Assembly (NCBI RefSeq): GCF_040744945.1
Contig: NZ_CP160453.1
Coordinates: 186,001-250,000 of the forward strand
Length of the DNA stretch: 64,000 nt
Reading direction: 5' to 3'
Source: Saccharothrix sp. HUAS TT1
GTDB lineage: Bacteria; Actinomycetota; Actinomycetes; Mycobacteriales; Pseudonocardiaceae
Part shown: piece by piece, positions 40,894 to 49,103 of the stretch
How the letters are laid out: every line of letters begins with the position of its first letter
Numbering within the stretch: the first letter of the stretch is position 1
The notes under the pieces: model-generated
What the model was told of the DNA's origin: nothing
Seen by the model: only the letters and a program-made list of their open reading frames with translations
Database searches by the model: none
Translations under genes and position numbers: made by a program

Positions 40894-41610
40894 ATGACCA
40901 CCGCGATGGAAGTGCGCAGGCTGTTCAACGTCACGCAGGAGACCCGGTCCCGCTTCAACCACTGGTACGGCGGGCGGGAGCACGTCGTGGCGCACGTGAT
41001 GGCGCACGAGGCCGTCGCGGTGCACCGGATCACCGCGGACGAGGTCGAGGCCGCGTGCCGGAGCGCGCCGCGACCGGGTCCGGCCGACGTGCCGGAGGTC
41101 CGGGAGTGGCGGCCCGACTTCGCCTTCGCCCACGTCGCGCACCACGTGGTCGAGGCGCTGGGCCGATTACCCGGCTGGCCGGAGTTCCGCGAGTTCTGCG
41201 AGGCCGACGAGCGGGCGCGGGCGATGCTGTGGACGCCGGCGCGCGAGGTGGTCGCGGAGGTCGGCCCGGAGGGGCGGGCCGCGCTGCGCGACCGGGTCGT
41301 GTCGGACTTCCTCGGGTTCCTGCGGGACGTGTACGTGCTCGCCGTGCTGCGCGGGCACGGGCTCGACGTGCGGGTGCACCCGTTGGCGGACACCGTGTTC
41401 CGGGTCGACGCGTGGGCGGATCGGCTGATCCTCAACCCGCGCGGCGGCGGGCAGCGGTCGGCCGGACTGCTGGTGCACGCGGCGCCGCCGTTCTTCTTCG
41501 CCGACCTGGGGGTCACCGGGACCACCAGGGTCGGCGCCGCCGTGCTGCCGTCGCGCGACCAGCTCGACCGGGCGGCGCGGAGGCTGCGGGAGGTGCTGCA
41601 CCCGGCGTGA
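40894..41610 (+). CDS. unknown protein heading the Vsr-methyltransferase island
   Basis: 238 residues from ATG 40894. The chain starts with an HTH-like helical segment (MEVRRLFNVTQETRSRFNHWYGG), continues with long helices (FAHVAHHVVEALGRLPGW), and ends with a beta-rich half: VLRGHGLDVRVHPLADTVFRVDAWADRLILNP, then VHAAPPFFFADLGVTGTTRVG. The position, 14 bases before vsr and in the same orientation as dcm, is where a restriction enzyme would be expected, but I cannot identify a PD-(D/E)xK or HNH core with confidence. No start-proximal ribosome site is strong. Confidence 0.6.
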   Translation: MTTAMEVRRLFNVTQETRSRFNHWYGGREHVVAHVMAHEAVAVHRITADEVEAACRSAPRPGPADVPEVREWRPDFAFAHVAHHVVEALGRLPGWPEFREFCEADERARAMLWTPAREVVAEVGPEGRAALRDRVVSDFLGFLRDVYVLAVLRGHGLDVRVHPLADTVFRVDAWADRLILNPRGGGQRSAGLLVHAAPPFFFADLGVTGTTRVGAAVLPSRDQLDRAARRLREVLHPA

Positions 41611-41624
41611 GCCATCATGGCCGG

Positions 41625-42050
41625 GTGGCGAACCTGGAGACGACGGACGACGTCCGCGCCCGGATGAGCAAGCAGCGCTCGCGCGACACGGGCATCGAGG
41701 TGGCGTTGCGGCGCGAGCTGCACCGGCTCGGGTTGCGCTACCGGGTGCACCAGCGGCCGGTGCGGGCGGTGCGGCGCGAGGCGGACGTCGTGTTCGGGCC
41801 CGCGAAGGTGGCGGTGTTCGTGGACGGGTGCTTCTGGCACGGCTGCCCGGAGCACGGCACGTGGCCGAAGCGCAACGGCGAGTTCTGGCGCGCCAAGATC
41901 GAGGCGAACCAGGCCCGTGACGTGAACACCGACCAGGTGCTGGCGGAGGCGGGGTGGCTCGCGGTGCGGGTGTGGGAGCACGAGGAGCCGTCGGTCGCGG
42001 CGAGTCGGGTGCGGACGGCGGTGCTGGAGCGGCGTGGTCGGCTAGCCTGA
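41625..42050 (+). CDS. vsr: very short patch repair (Vsr) endonuclease family
   Basis: 141 residues. Family features: TTDDVRARMSKQRSRDTGIEVALRRELHRLG at the start, READVVFGPAKVAVFVDGCFWHGCPEH (catalytic Asp near 53 and zinc-binding Cys/His) and AEAGWLAVRVWEHEEP at the end. Vsr nicks 5' of the T in T:G mismatches left by deamination of 5-methylcytosine. The start codon is GTG, and the gene is four bases from the cytosine methyltransferase, the usual functional partner. Some proteins of this fold act as restriction enzymes, which is worth considering given no clear partner endonuclease. Confidence 0.92.
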   Translation: MANLETTDDVRARMSKQRSRDTGIEVALRRELHRLGLRYRVHQRPVRAVRREADVVFGPAKVAVFVDGCFWHGCPEHGTWPKRNGEFWRAKIEANQARDVNTDQVLAEAGWLAVRVWEHEEPSVAASRVRTAVLERRGRLA

Positions 42051-42054
42051 TCCC

Positions 42055-43152
42055 GTGCTGTCCATGATCGACCTGTTCGCCGGCTGCGGTGGCATGACCT
42101 CCGGGTTCGCCGCGGCGGGCGGTTACCGGTCGGTCATGGCGGTCGAGTGGGACCTGCACGCGGCGGCGACGTACGCGGCGAACTTCGGCGAGGACCACAT
42201 CCGCTGGTCGGACATCGCGGCCGTGCCGGACAGCGCGATCCCCGAGGTGGACGTGATCGTGGGCGGTCCGCCGTGCCAGGGGTTCTCGAACCTGGGCTCG
42301 CGGGACGTCGACGACCCGCGCAACTCGCTGTGGCGCGAGTACCTGCGGTTCGTGCGGCGGGCCCGGCCGTCGGTGTTCGTGATCGAGAACGTCGACCGGT
42401 TCCTGGCGTCGACCGAGTTCGCGCTGCTCCAGGACGAGACCGAGGGCTACGAGCTGAGCGCGGGCATCCTGCACGCGGCGGATTTCGGCGTGCCGCAGCG
42501 GCGTCGGCGGGCGATCGTGATCGGCTCGCGGATCGGTCGCGTGCCGCTGCCCGCGGCGACCCACCCGCGGGGGCGCTGGCACACCGTGGGCGACGTGCTG
42601 CGCGGGTTGCCGGAGCAGCCGGTGACCACGGCCCTGCCGGACTCGGTGGTGGAGTTCTTCGGCCGTGAGCTGCCCGGCCCGTTCAAGAGCCCGGACCTGC
42701 ACATCGGCCGCAACCCGACGCCGATGTCGCTGGCGCGGTACCGCCACGTCCCGCCCGGCGGCGGGCGGTTCGACCTGCCGGACGAGCTGCTGCCGCGGTG
42801 CTGGCGGGAGAAGAAGACCGGCACCACCGACGTGATGGGCCGGATGCGGTGGGACGAGCCGTCGCTGACCATCCGCACCGAGTTCTACAAGCCCGAGAAG
42901 GGCCGCTACCTGCACCCGCAGTGGGAGCCGGGCGAGGACGGGCACCGGGTCGACCGCCCGATCACCCACCTGGAAGCCGCGCGCCTGCAGAGCTTCCCCG
43001 ACTCGTTCGAGTGGTGCGGCACGAAGATCGAAGTGGCCAGGCAGATCGGCAACGCCGTGCCGCCGTCCCTGGCCAGGGCCATCGCCGAGCACCTGAAGCC
43101 CTACCTGACCGGCGGCGCCCCGATCACCCCATCGTGTCCACTCTGCCCCTGA
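42055..43152 (+). CDS. dcm: DNA (cytosine-5-)-methyltransferase
   Basis: 365 residues with all main C5-methyltransferase motifs: IDLFAGCGGMTSGF near 5-18 (I), GGPPCQGFS with catalytic Cys74 (IV), ENV at 111-113 (VI), QRRRR at 148-152 (VIII), and QSFPD then QIGNAVPPSLA near the end (IX/X). The target recognition region is about 180-300. It transfers methyl to cytosine in a specific site that cannot be read from sequence. GTG start at 42055; ATG 42064 is an alternative. Coupled to vsr upstream; the C-terminal PSCPLC tail is unusual. Confidence 0.94.
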   Translation: MLSMIDLFAGCGGMTSGFAAAGGYRSVMAVEWDLHAAATYAANFGEDHIRWSDIAAVPDSAIPEVDVIVGGPPCQGFSNLGSRDVDDPRNSLWREYLRFVRRARPSVFVIENVDRFLASTEFALLQDETEGYELSAGILHAADFGVPQRRRRAIVIGSRIGRVPLPAATHPRGRWHTVGDVLRGLPEQPVTTALPDSVVEFFGRELPGPFKSPDLHIGRNPTPMSLARYRHVPPGGGRFDLPDELLPRCWREKKTGTTDVMGRMRWDEPSLTIRTEFYKPEKGRYLHPQWEPGEDGHRVDRPITHLEAARLQSFPDSFEWCGTKIEVARQIGNAVPPSLARAIAEHLKPYLTGGAPITPSCPLCP

Positions 43153-43203
43153 CACCGCTCCACACCCCCGAAACTGTCGGACCCCGTCCGTAACGTCATC
43201 GCC

Positions 43204-43734
43204 ATGACGACAACCACGTACGAGAACTCGGTCCGCATCGGCACCACGACCTACCAGCTGGTGGCCACCGCCGACCCCGACCTGTCGGTGAACCTGGCGG
43301 GCGTCGACGGCACGGGAGTCCTGGTGGCCGAGGGCGCCCTCCGCCTGCCCGCCGACGCGGGCGCCAGGATCGGCAAGCTGCTCGCCCAGGTGCTGGAGGC
43401 CCTGGGCAAGCTCAGCACCCCGTCATCACCCGGCGCCCGGGACCGCCCGGCCAACGCCAACCAGCCGTGGAGCCAGGAACTGGACGACGACCTGCGCACC
43501 GACTGGCTGGCCGCACCCCAGGACACCCCGACCGCCGAGCTGATCCGCTCGATCGCCAAGCGCCTGGAACGCTCCCCCACCTCGATCAGGTCGCGGTTGG
43601 CGAAGGTGGGCTGCGACCCCGACGTGCCGGGCCGGGCGCTGTCCGACGAGGGCGCCCAGGTGTTCCGCGTTCAGGGTCCGGATCAGGGGCGGGTCAGGGG
43701 TGAACCCGATTCGGCGCAGGAGGGGGCGGGGTGA
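43204..43734 (+). CDS. small DNA-binding-like protein downstream of methyltransferase
   Basis: 176 residues. The first half is beta-rich (YENSVRIGTTTYQLVATADP). Residues about 80-135 hold PWSQELDDDLRTDWL and AELIRSIAKRLERSPTSIRSRLAKVGCDPD, a Myb/SANT-like helix-turn-helix often seen in proteins that judge gene order near restriction systems. ATG with no strong ribosome site. The C-terminal ~30 residues look disordered. It may regulate or assist the Vsr-Dcm unit; that is inference from position. Confidence 0.6.
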   Translation: MTTTTYENSVRIGTTTYQLVATADPDLSVNLAGVDGTGVLVAEGALRLPADAGARIGKLLAQVLEALGKLSTPSSPGARDRPANANQPWSQELDDDLRTDWLAAPQDTPTAELIRSIAKRLERSPTSIRSRLAKVGCDPDVPGRALSDEGAQVFRVQGPDQGRVRGEPDSAQEGAG

Positions 43735-43773
43735 TGCTCGTGGTGGACGCGTAGGGCGAGGAAAGGACCTCTC

Positions 43774-44043
43774 GTGGAGATCACCGGGCTCATCTCGGCG
43801 CTGATCATCGGCGTGATCGTCGGCGGTCTGGGACGGCTGGTCGTGCCGGGCAGGCAGAAGATTTCGATGGTGATGACGCTGCTGGTCGGCATCGCGGCGG
43901 CCTTGCTGGGCACGCTCGCGGCCTCGGCCATGGGAGTCGCCGACACCTCGGGCATCGACTGGATCGAACTGGCCCTCCAAGTCGGCCTGGCCGGCGTGGG
44001 CGTCACCACCCTGGCCCGCCGAAGGACCCACCAACCCCAATAA
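43774..44043 (+). CDS. GlsB/YeaQ/YmgE-type stress-response membrane protein
   Basis: 89 residues, GTG start after GGAAAGGACC. Three hydrophobic segments with the family's Gly-rich motif: SALIIGVIVGGLGRLVVPGRQ, then LLVGIAAALLGTLAA and LALQVGLAGVGVTTLARRR. This is the transglycosylase-associated protein family; small inner-membrane proteins induced by stress in enteric and Gram-positive bacteria, of unknown mechanism. Directly followed by the low-complexity repeat region. Confidence 0.88.
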   Translation: MEITGLISALIIGVIVGGLGRLVVPGRQKISMVMTLLVGIAAALLGTLAASAMGVADTSGIDWIELALQVGLAGVGVTTLARRRTHQPQ

Positions 44044-45213
44044 CCCAACAACCCCGTGCCCACCAACCCCAACCCAACCACTCACCTCACAGAGCCGGGC
44101 CAACCCCCACCAACCCAGGCCCGACCCAGCTCTGCAAGGCATCACCGACCCACCCGGCACGCCCCCCGGCCTGGCCGGCCTTGGCTTGGCGTACCGGCAC
44201 GGCACGGCACGGCACGGCACGGCACGGCACGGCACGGCACGGGGGTAGTCGACCCGACCCGGCTCGCATCACCCGACCCGGTCGCCCGGCCCGGCTCAGC
44301 GCGGCTTGGCAGACCCATTTCAGGGCCGAAGCAGCACAACTCGACCCCTGCGCGGCGCTAGTCGCCGGGCCGGGGCGGGCCCGGCGACCGGGTCGGGCTG
44401 AGCCGGGCCGGGCTGGGGTAGGGCGGGGCGGGCTGGGGCAGGCCGGGGCGGGCCACCTCTGCGCCCGGCACTAATCGCGTCGGCTCAGCTCAGGATCGGG
44501 CTTGGCTGGGTCGGGGCCGAGTCGGGCTGTGTCCTGCTGGCGCGGGTCGACTGGGTCGGGCTGGCTTGTCGGGCCGGTTCAGGTTCGGTCGGCAGTCCAG
44601 CCAATCTTGACCCGACCCGACCCGACCCGACCCGACCCGGCCCGACCCGGCCCGACCCGACTCGGCCCAACTCGGCCCGGCCCGACCCGGCCCGGCTTGG
44701 CTCGACCCGATCCGGCCCGACCCGGCTTGACCCGACCCGACCCGACCCGACCCGACTCGGCCCGACCCGACTCGGCCCGGCTTGGCTCGACCCGGCCCAA
44801 CTCGGCCTGGGCCGGCTCGGCCCGGCTCAGCCCGGTCTGGCCCGGCCCGGCTCGGGCTCGGGCTCGGGCTTGGCCTGGCTTGGCGCGGTGCGGTGCGGTC
44901 GCGGCCCGGCGCGGATCGAGTCGGCACGAGTCGGCACGAGTCGGGCTTGGCACGGGTCGTGCCGGGCCGGAGTTGGCAGGAATGGGCTTGGCGCGGGTTG
45001 GTGCGGGTCGCGCCGGGCCGGGTCGGCATGGGGCGGGGCGGAGTGGTGTGGGTTGGGCCATGACGAGTTGGCGCGGGGTGAGCTGGGTTGGGTGGCCGAG
45101 TCGGGAGGGTTGGGTGGGGCGAGGGGCTGTGGTGGGCAGGGTTGGCTGAGGTTGGGATGAGGGGTGGGTTTGGCGTACTGGGCTCGACGGGGGTGGGTTT
45201 GGTGGGGTGAGGG
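44044..45213. repeat. 1.17-kb non-coding tract of degenerate 5-bp repeats with G-quadruplex motifs
   Basis: No credible gene. The tract contains a perfect (GGCAC) array, a plus-strand G-rich block (about 44360-44460, GGG runs separated by one to three bases), then C-rich blocks of GACCC units: six uninterrupted at 44609-44638 and five at 44729-44753, with GGCCC/CTCGG variants between. On the minus strand these read GGGTC repeats, a canonical G-quadruplex pattern. From about 44880 the plus strand is G-rich again. Open frames on both strands here translate to PTRPD-type or RVGSG-type repeats and are rejected as genes. Confidence 0.85.
44196..44240. repeat. (GGCAC)9 pentanucleotide array
   Basis: Nine perfect copies of GGCAC in a row, likely to vary in number by slippage. 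Confidence 0.97.
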
Positions 45214-45225
45214 TTGGCGCGCATA

Positions 45226-48200
45226 GTGCTGTTCGTGTTGGTGCTGCACGCGTTGGGCGTGGCTGGTGGGCGGGTGGCGGTTTGGGCTGAGGATTCGCGG
45301 TTGCCCGGGCGGGTGGTTGGGCGGTTGCCGAAGGTGGCGGTTGGGCATCCGTTCGCGGTTGCGGGGGATGAGCTTGTGGGGTTGGTCGGTGGGGGTGAGG
45401 TGGGTTCCCTGTCCGTCCGCTTGCCGTCCTATGCCGCTGGGCCGGTGGAGTCGCCCGAGTTGGTTCGGGAGTCCTCCGGTGGACGACGCGGTGCGCTTCG
45501 GTGGCGGGAGTGGGTGGTGCCGGTTGTGTGGGTGGAGGGGGCGCTGCCCTCGACGATTCCCGATTGTCGGGTGGGGGCGTCGGCGAAGTTCCTGGCCGAG
45601 GTCCAGGGGTTCGGCGACGAGTTGGTGAGGAGGGGGCGGGTTTTGCCCTCGATCGACGGTGATGGGTGTGCGCGGTGGCGGGCGGCGTTGTCAGGGGTCG
45701 ACCTGGTGCGGGTCGGTGGGTTGAGGGGTGGGGTGCCGCCGTCGTTCCGGGCTGTCGACGGAGGTGGTGAGTTGGTGGTCGACGTGTTGGACCGGGTTGT
45801 CGATCGTGGGGTTCGGGGGTTGTTGGCCGGCTCGGTGGCCCGTGGGGAGGTGGCCCGTGGGGAGGTGGCCCGTGGGGAGGTGGCCCGTGGGGAGGTGGTC
45901 GGCAGTAAGGGAGTCGGTGGGGAGGGGGTTGTCGGGCGGTGGTTGGGCGCGTTGGTCGGTGATCCCGTGATCGCGGGCGAAGTTGGTGCGTTGCGGGCGA
46001 GGTTGGCGGCTTGGCGGGATGCTTCCCTCCGCGAAAGTCCTGTTCGGACCTGCTTCCGGCTCAGCTCGCCCGACCAGGGCGGCATGCTGAAGGACAGCTG
46101 GCGGGTGGAGTTCCTGCTCCAGGCCGTCGACGAGCCGAGCGTGGTGGTGACCGCCGAGCAGTTGTGGCACAAGCAGGACGCCGTCCTGCGCCGCTGGGTC
46201 ACCCGGCCCGAGGACGTGCTGCTCGGCGACCTCGGCCGCGCGGGCAGGCTCTACCCGGCGCTGGACCGCGCGCTGGCGGCCCGCCGGCCGGTGGAGCTGG
46301 AACTCGACGTCGAGGGCGCCTACGACTTCCTGCGGCACGCCTCCGCGCTGTCCGAGGCCGGCTTCGGCGTGATGCTGCCCTCGTGGTGGCGTCACCCGCA
46401 ACGGCTGGGGCTGCGGCTCGACGTCACCAGCCGGGGCACCGCCGGACAGGTGGCCAAGGAGAGCGAGCTCGGCCTCAAGGTCCTGGTCGACTACCGCTGG
46501 GAGCTGGCGGTCGGGGACGAACCGCTCACCGAGGGCGAGTTGCGGTCGTTGGCCGAGGCCAAGGTGCCGCTGGTCCGGGTCCGCGGCCAGTGGGTGCACG
46601 TCGACCCGCAACGGCTCGCGGCCGGGCTCGCGTTCCTCAAGCGCGGCGGTGGGCAGATGACGGCCGCGCAGGTCCTGCTGCACTCCGGCCTGCACCCCGA
46701 CGACGCCGACCTGCCGCTGCCCCTGAACGGCGTCAGCGCCACCGGCTGGCTGGGCGACCTGCTGTCCGGCGAGGTCGAGCACCACCTCGAACCCGTCGCC
46801 CGGCCGCCGGGCCTGGTCGCCGAACTGCGCCCCTACCAGCAGCGCGGCCTGGCCTGGCTCGCGTTCCTGGACCGGCTCGGCCTCGGCGCCTGCCTGGCCG
46901 ACGACATGGGCCTGGGCAAGACCGTCCAACTCCTCGCGCTGGAGGCGCACAACCGCGCGCACGGCAAGCGCCTGCCGACGTTGCTGGTCTGCCCGATGTC
47001 GGTGGTCGGCAACTGGCAGCGCGAGGCCGCCCGCTTCACGCCGAACCTGGAGGTGCGCGTCCACCACGGCGCGGGCCGCGTCCTCGACACCGACTGCGAC
47101 CTGGTGATCACCACCTACGCGGTCGTCGCGCGGGACGCCGGGGAGCTGTCCGGGATCGCCTGGGACCGGGTGGTGCTGGACGAGGCGCAGAACGTCAAGA
47201 ACAGCGCGACCCGCCAGTCGCGGGTGGTGCGCGCGCTGCCCGCCCGGCACCGGGTGGCGCTGACCGGCACGCCGGTGGAGAACCGGCTGGCCGAGCTGTG
47301 GTCGATCATGGACTTCGTCAACCCCGGCGTGCTGGGCACGATCAACACGTTCCGCGCCCGCTTCGCCGTGCCGATCGAGCGCCACCACGACGAGGACGCC
47401 GCCGTGCGCCTGCGCCGGATCACCGGCCCGTTCGTGCTGCGCCGGCTCAAGACCGACCCGCGGATCATCACCGACCTGCCGGACAAGATCGAGGTCACGC
47501 AGCTGTGCACGCTCACCGCCGAGCAGGCCACCCTCTACCAGGCGGTGCTGGACGACATGCTGGCCAAGATCGACGAGGCGGAGGGCGTCAAGCGCAAGGG
47601 CCTGGTGCTGGCCACCACCACCCGCCTCAAGCAGGTCTGCAACCACCCGGCGCAGCTCCTCGGTGACGGCTCGCGCGTCGCCGGGCGGTCCGGCAAGCTC
47701 GCCCGGCTGGAGGAGGTCCTGGAGGAAGCCCTCGCCGACGGCGACAAGGCGTTGTGCTTCACCCAGTTCACCGCGTTCGGCTCGCTGGTCGTGCCGCACC
47801 TGGCCGCCCGCTTCGACACCGAGGTGCTGTACCTGCACGGCGGCACGACGAAGCGGCAGCGGGACGAGATGGTGCGGCGGTTCCAGGAGCGGGGCGGCCC
47901 GTCGATCTTCGTGCTGTCGCTGAAGGCGGGCGGCACCGGGCTGAACCTGACCGCCGCCAACCACGTCATCCACCTCGACCGCTGGTGGAACCCGGCGGTC
48001 GAGGACCAGGCCACCGACCGGGCGTTCCGGATCGGCCAGCGCGACCACGTGCAGGTGCGCAAGTTCGTCTGCGTCGGCACGGTGGAGGAGCGGATCGACC
48101 GGATGATCGAGGAGAAGCGCGGGTTGGCGCACCTGGTGGTCGGCGCGGGCGAGGACTGGCTGACCGAGTTGTCCACCGGCGAGCTGCGCGAGCTGTTCGC

Positions 48201-48228
48201 CCTGTCCGGGGAGGCCGTCGGTGGTTGA
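45226..48228 (+). CDS. SNF2-family DEAD/DEAH helicase (bacterial Swi2/Snf2, HepA-like)
   Basis: 1000 residues from GTG 45226; TTG 45214 and GTG 45235/45241 are alternatives, and homologues usually begin MLVLHALW-like, close to these. The N-terminal ~560 residues are the SNF2-associated bacterial region. The helicase core starts with LRPYQQRGLAWL, then ADDMGLGKT (motif I, ~565), VVLDEAQNVKN (motif II), ALTGTPVENRL (III), LHGGTTKRQRD and LKAGGTGLNLTAANHVIHLDRWWNPAVEDQATDRAFRIGQ (V-VI). It moves on double-stranded DNA using ATP. The first ~260 residues are coded with G-rich, TTG/GTT-heavy codons and an ARGEV repeat; normal codon use resumes near 46010. The SWIM gene overlaps its end by 8 bases. 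Confidence 0.92.
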   Translation: MLFVLVLHALGVAGGRVAVWAEDSRLPGRVVGRLPKVAVGHPFAVAGDELVGLVGGGEVGSLSVRLPSYAAGPVESPELVRESSGGRRGALRWREWVVPVVWVEGALPSTIPDCRVGASAKFLAEVQGFGDELVRRGRVLPSIDGDGCARWRAALSGVDLVRVGGLRGGVPPSFRAVDGGGELVVDVLDRVVDRGVRGLLAGSVARGEVARGEVARGEVARGEVVGSKGVGGEGVVGRWLGALVGDPVIAGEVGALRARLAAWRDASLRESPVRTCFRLSSPDQGGMLKDSWRVEFLLQAVDEPSVVVTAEQLWHKQDAVLRRWVTRPEDVLLGDLGRAGRLYPALDRALAARRPVELELDVEGAYDFLRHASALSEAGFGVMLPSWWRHPQRLGLRLDVTSRGTAGQVAKESELGLKVLVDYRWELAVGDEPLTEGELRSLAEAKVPLVRVRGQWVHVDPQRLAAGLAFLKRGGGQMTAAQVLLHSGLHPDDADLPLPLNGVSATGWLGDLLSGEVEHHLEPVARPPGLVAELRPYQQRGLAWLAFLDRLGLGACLADDMGLGKTVQLLALEAHNRAHGKRLPTLLVCPMSVVGNWQREAARFTPNLEVRVHHGAGRVLDTDCDLVITTYAVVARDAGELSGIAWDRVVLDEAQNVKNSATRQSRVVRALPARHRVALTGTPVENRLAELWSIMDFVNPGVLGTINTFRARFAVPIERHHDEDAAVRLRRITGPFVLRRLKTDPRIITDLPDKIEVTQLCTLTAEQATLYQAVLDDMLAKIDEAEGVKRKGLVLATTTRLKQVCNHPAQLLGDGSRVAGRSGKLARLEEVLEEALADGDKALCFTQFTAFGSLVVPHLAARFDTEVLYLHGGTTKRQRDEMVRRFQERGGPSIFVLSLKAGGTGLNLTAANHVIHLDRWWNPAVEDQATDRAFRIGQRDHVQVRKFVCVGTVEERIDRMIEEKRGLAHLVVGAGEDWLTELSTGELRELFALSGEAVGG
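45835..45894 (+). repeat. four tandem 15-bp repeats inside SNF2 gene
   Basis: GTGGCCCGTGGGGAG is repeated four times without change, coding VARGE four times. In-frame, so copy changes would keep the gene open. Confidence 0.95.
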
Positions 48229-49030
48229 CCGGCACGGCTCGCGCCCGCCGTCCCGCCCCATCCGGGTCGAGGGCGGCCTGACGTTGCGCAGCAAGCGGGG
48301 CGACATCGCGCGGACGTGGTGGTCGCGCCGGTTCATCGAGGTGCTGGAGTCGTTCGGGATGGCGGACCGGCTCAGCCGCGGCCGCGCCTACGCCCGCACC
48401 GGCCAGGTGATGAGCCTGTCCCTGTCGACCAGCCTGGTGGTGGCGCTGGTGGCCGGGACGCGCCCGGAGCCGTACCGGGCGCGGATCGGGGTGCGGAAGT
48501 TCGGCGACGACGACTGGCGGCGCATCGAGCACGCGCTGGCGGACCAGGCGATCTTCGCGGCCAAGCTGCTGGCGGGCGAGATGCCGCCGGAGGTCGAGGA
48601 CGTGTTCGCCGACCTCGGCCTGACCCTGTTCCCGGGCACGATGCGCGAGCTGTCGATGGACTGCACGTGCCCGGACTGGGAGGTGCCGTGCAAGCACCTC
48701 GCCGCCACCTGCTACCTGCTCGCCGAGTCGTTCGACACCGACCCGTTCGAGATCCTGGCCTGGCGCGGCCGGTCCCGCGAGGACCTGCTGGACCGGCTGC
48801 GGGACCTGCGCGCGCCCGTCCCGGCCCACGAGCCGCCGCCCGAGCCCGCGCCCGAGGACTCGTTCGAGTCGTTCTGGGCCCGGCCGAAGGTGGCCGAGGT
48901 GGCGCCGGACGTCCCCCGGCCGACGACCGGTCGGCCGGACGCGCTGCTCGACCAGCTCGAACCGCTCGTCGTGGACGGCCGCTCGGTGACCGAGGAGCTG
49001 CGCCCGCTGTACCGGCGGCTGGCCGAGTAG
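48221..49030 (+). CDS. SWIM zinc-finger protein, partner of SNF2 helicase
   Basis: 269 residues; the GTG overlaps the helicase stop region by 8 bases. The SWIM motif CxC-x(n)-CxH is visible as CTCPDWEVPCKHLAATCY near 146-163. N-terminal RSKRGDIARTWWSRRFIEVLESFGMADRLSRGRAYARTGQV is shared by actinobacterial SWIM proteins beside Snf2 genes. The C-terminal ~60 residues are Pro/Glu-rich and likely flexible. Expected role is DNA or protein binding with the helicase; the pathway is unknown. Confidence 0.9.
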   Translation: MVDRHGSRPPSRPIRVEGGLTLRSKRGDIARTWWSRRFIEVLESFGMADRLSRGRAYARTGQVMSLSLSTSLVVALVAGTRPEPYRARIGVRKFGDDDWRRIEHALADQAIFAAKLLAGEMPPEVEDVFADLGLTLFPGTMRELSMDCTCPDWEVPCKHLAATCYLLAESFDTDPFEILAWRGRSREDLLDRLRDLRAPVPAHEPPPEPAPEDSFESFWARPKVAEVAPDVPRPTTGRPDALLDQLEPLVVDGRSVTEELRPLYRRLAE

Positions 49031-49060
49031 CCCGTGGAACGCCGGGTGGGCCACTTAAGT

Positions 49061-49072
49061 TACCGACTGGTA
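49061..49072. promoter_or_regulatory. palindromic operator candidate before acyl-CoA dehydrogenase
   Basis: TACCGACTGGTA (arms TACC/GGTA), extended on both sides as GTTACC and GGTAGC, lies 32 bases before the start codon. The form suits a TetR-family fatty-acid repressor; no such gene is in the window. Confidence 0.5.
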
Positions 49073-49103
49073 GCGTTCGGGCGGCGACGAAGGGAGAACC
49101 CCG

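Noticed and set aside
44502..45149. A 215-codon plus-strand frame and several long minus-strand frames in the repeat tract
   Set aside because: They are open because a 5-bp repeat without stops is read in every frame; the translations are PTRPD- or RVGSG-type repeats on both strands, with no ribosome site or codon bias.
45835..45894. CRISPR-like array (four identical repeats)
   Set aside because: The 15-bp units are directly adjacent without spacers, in frame within the SNF2 coding sequence.
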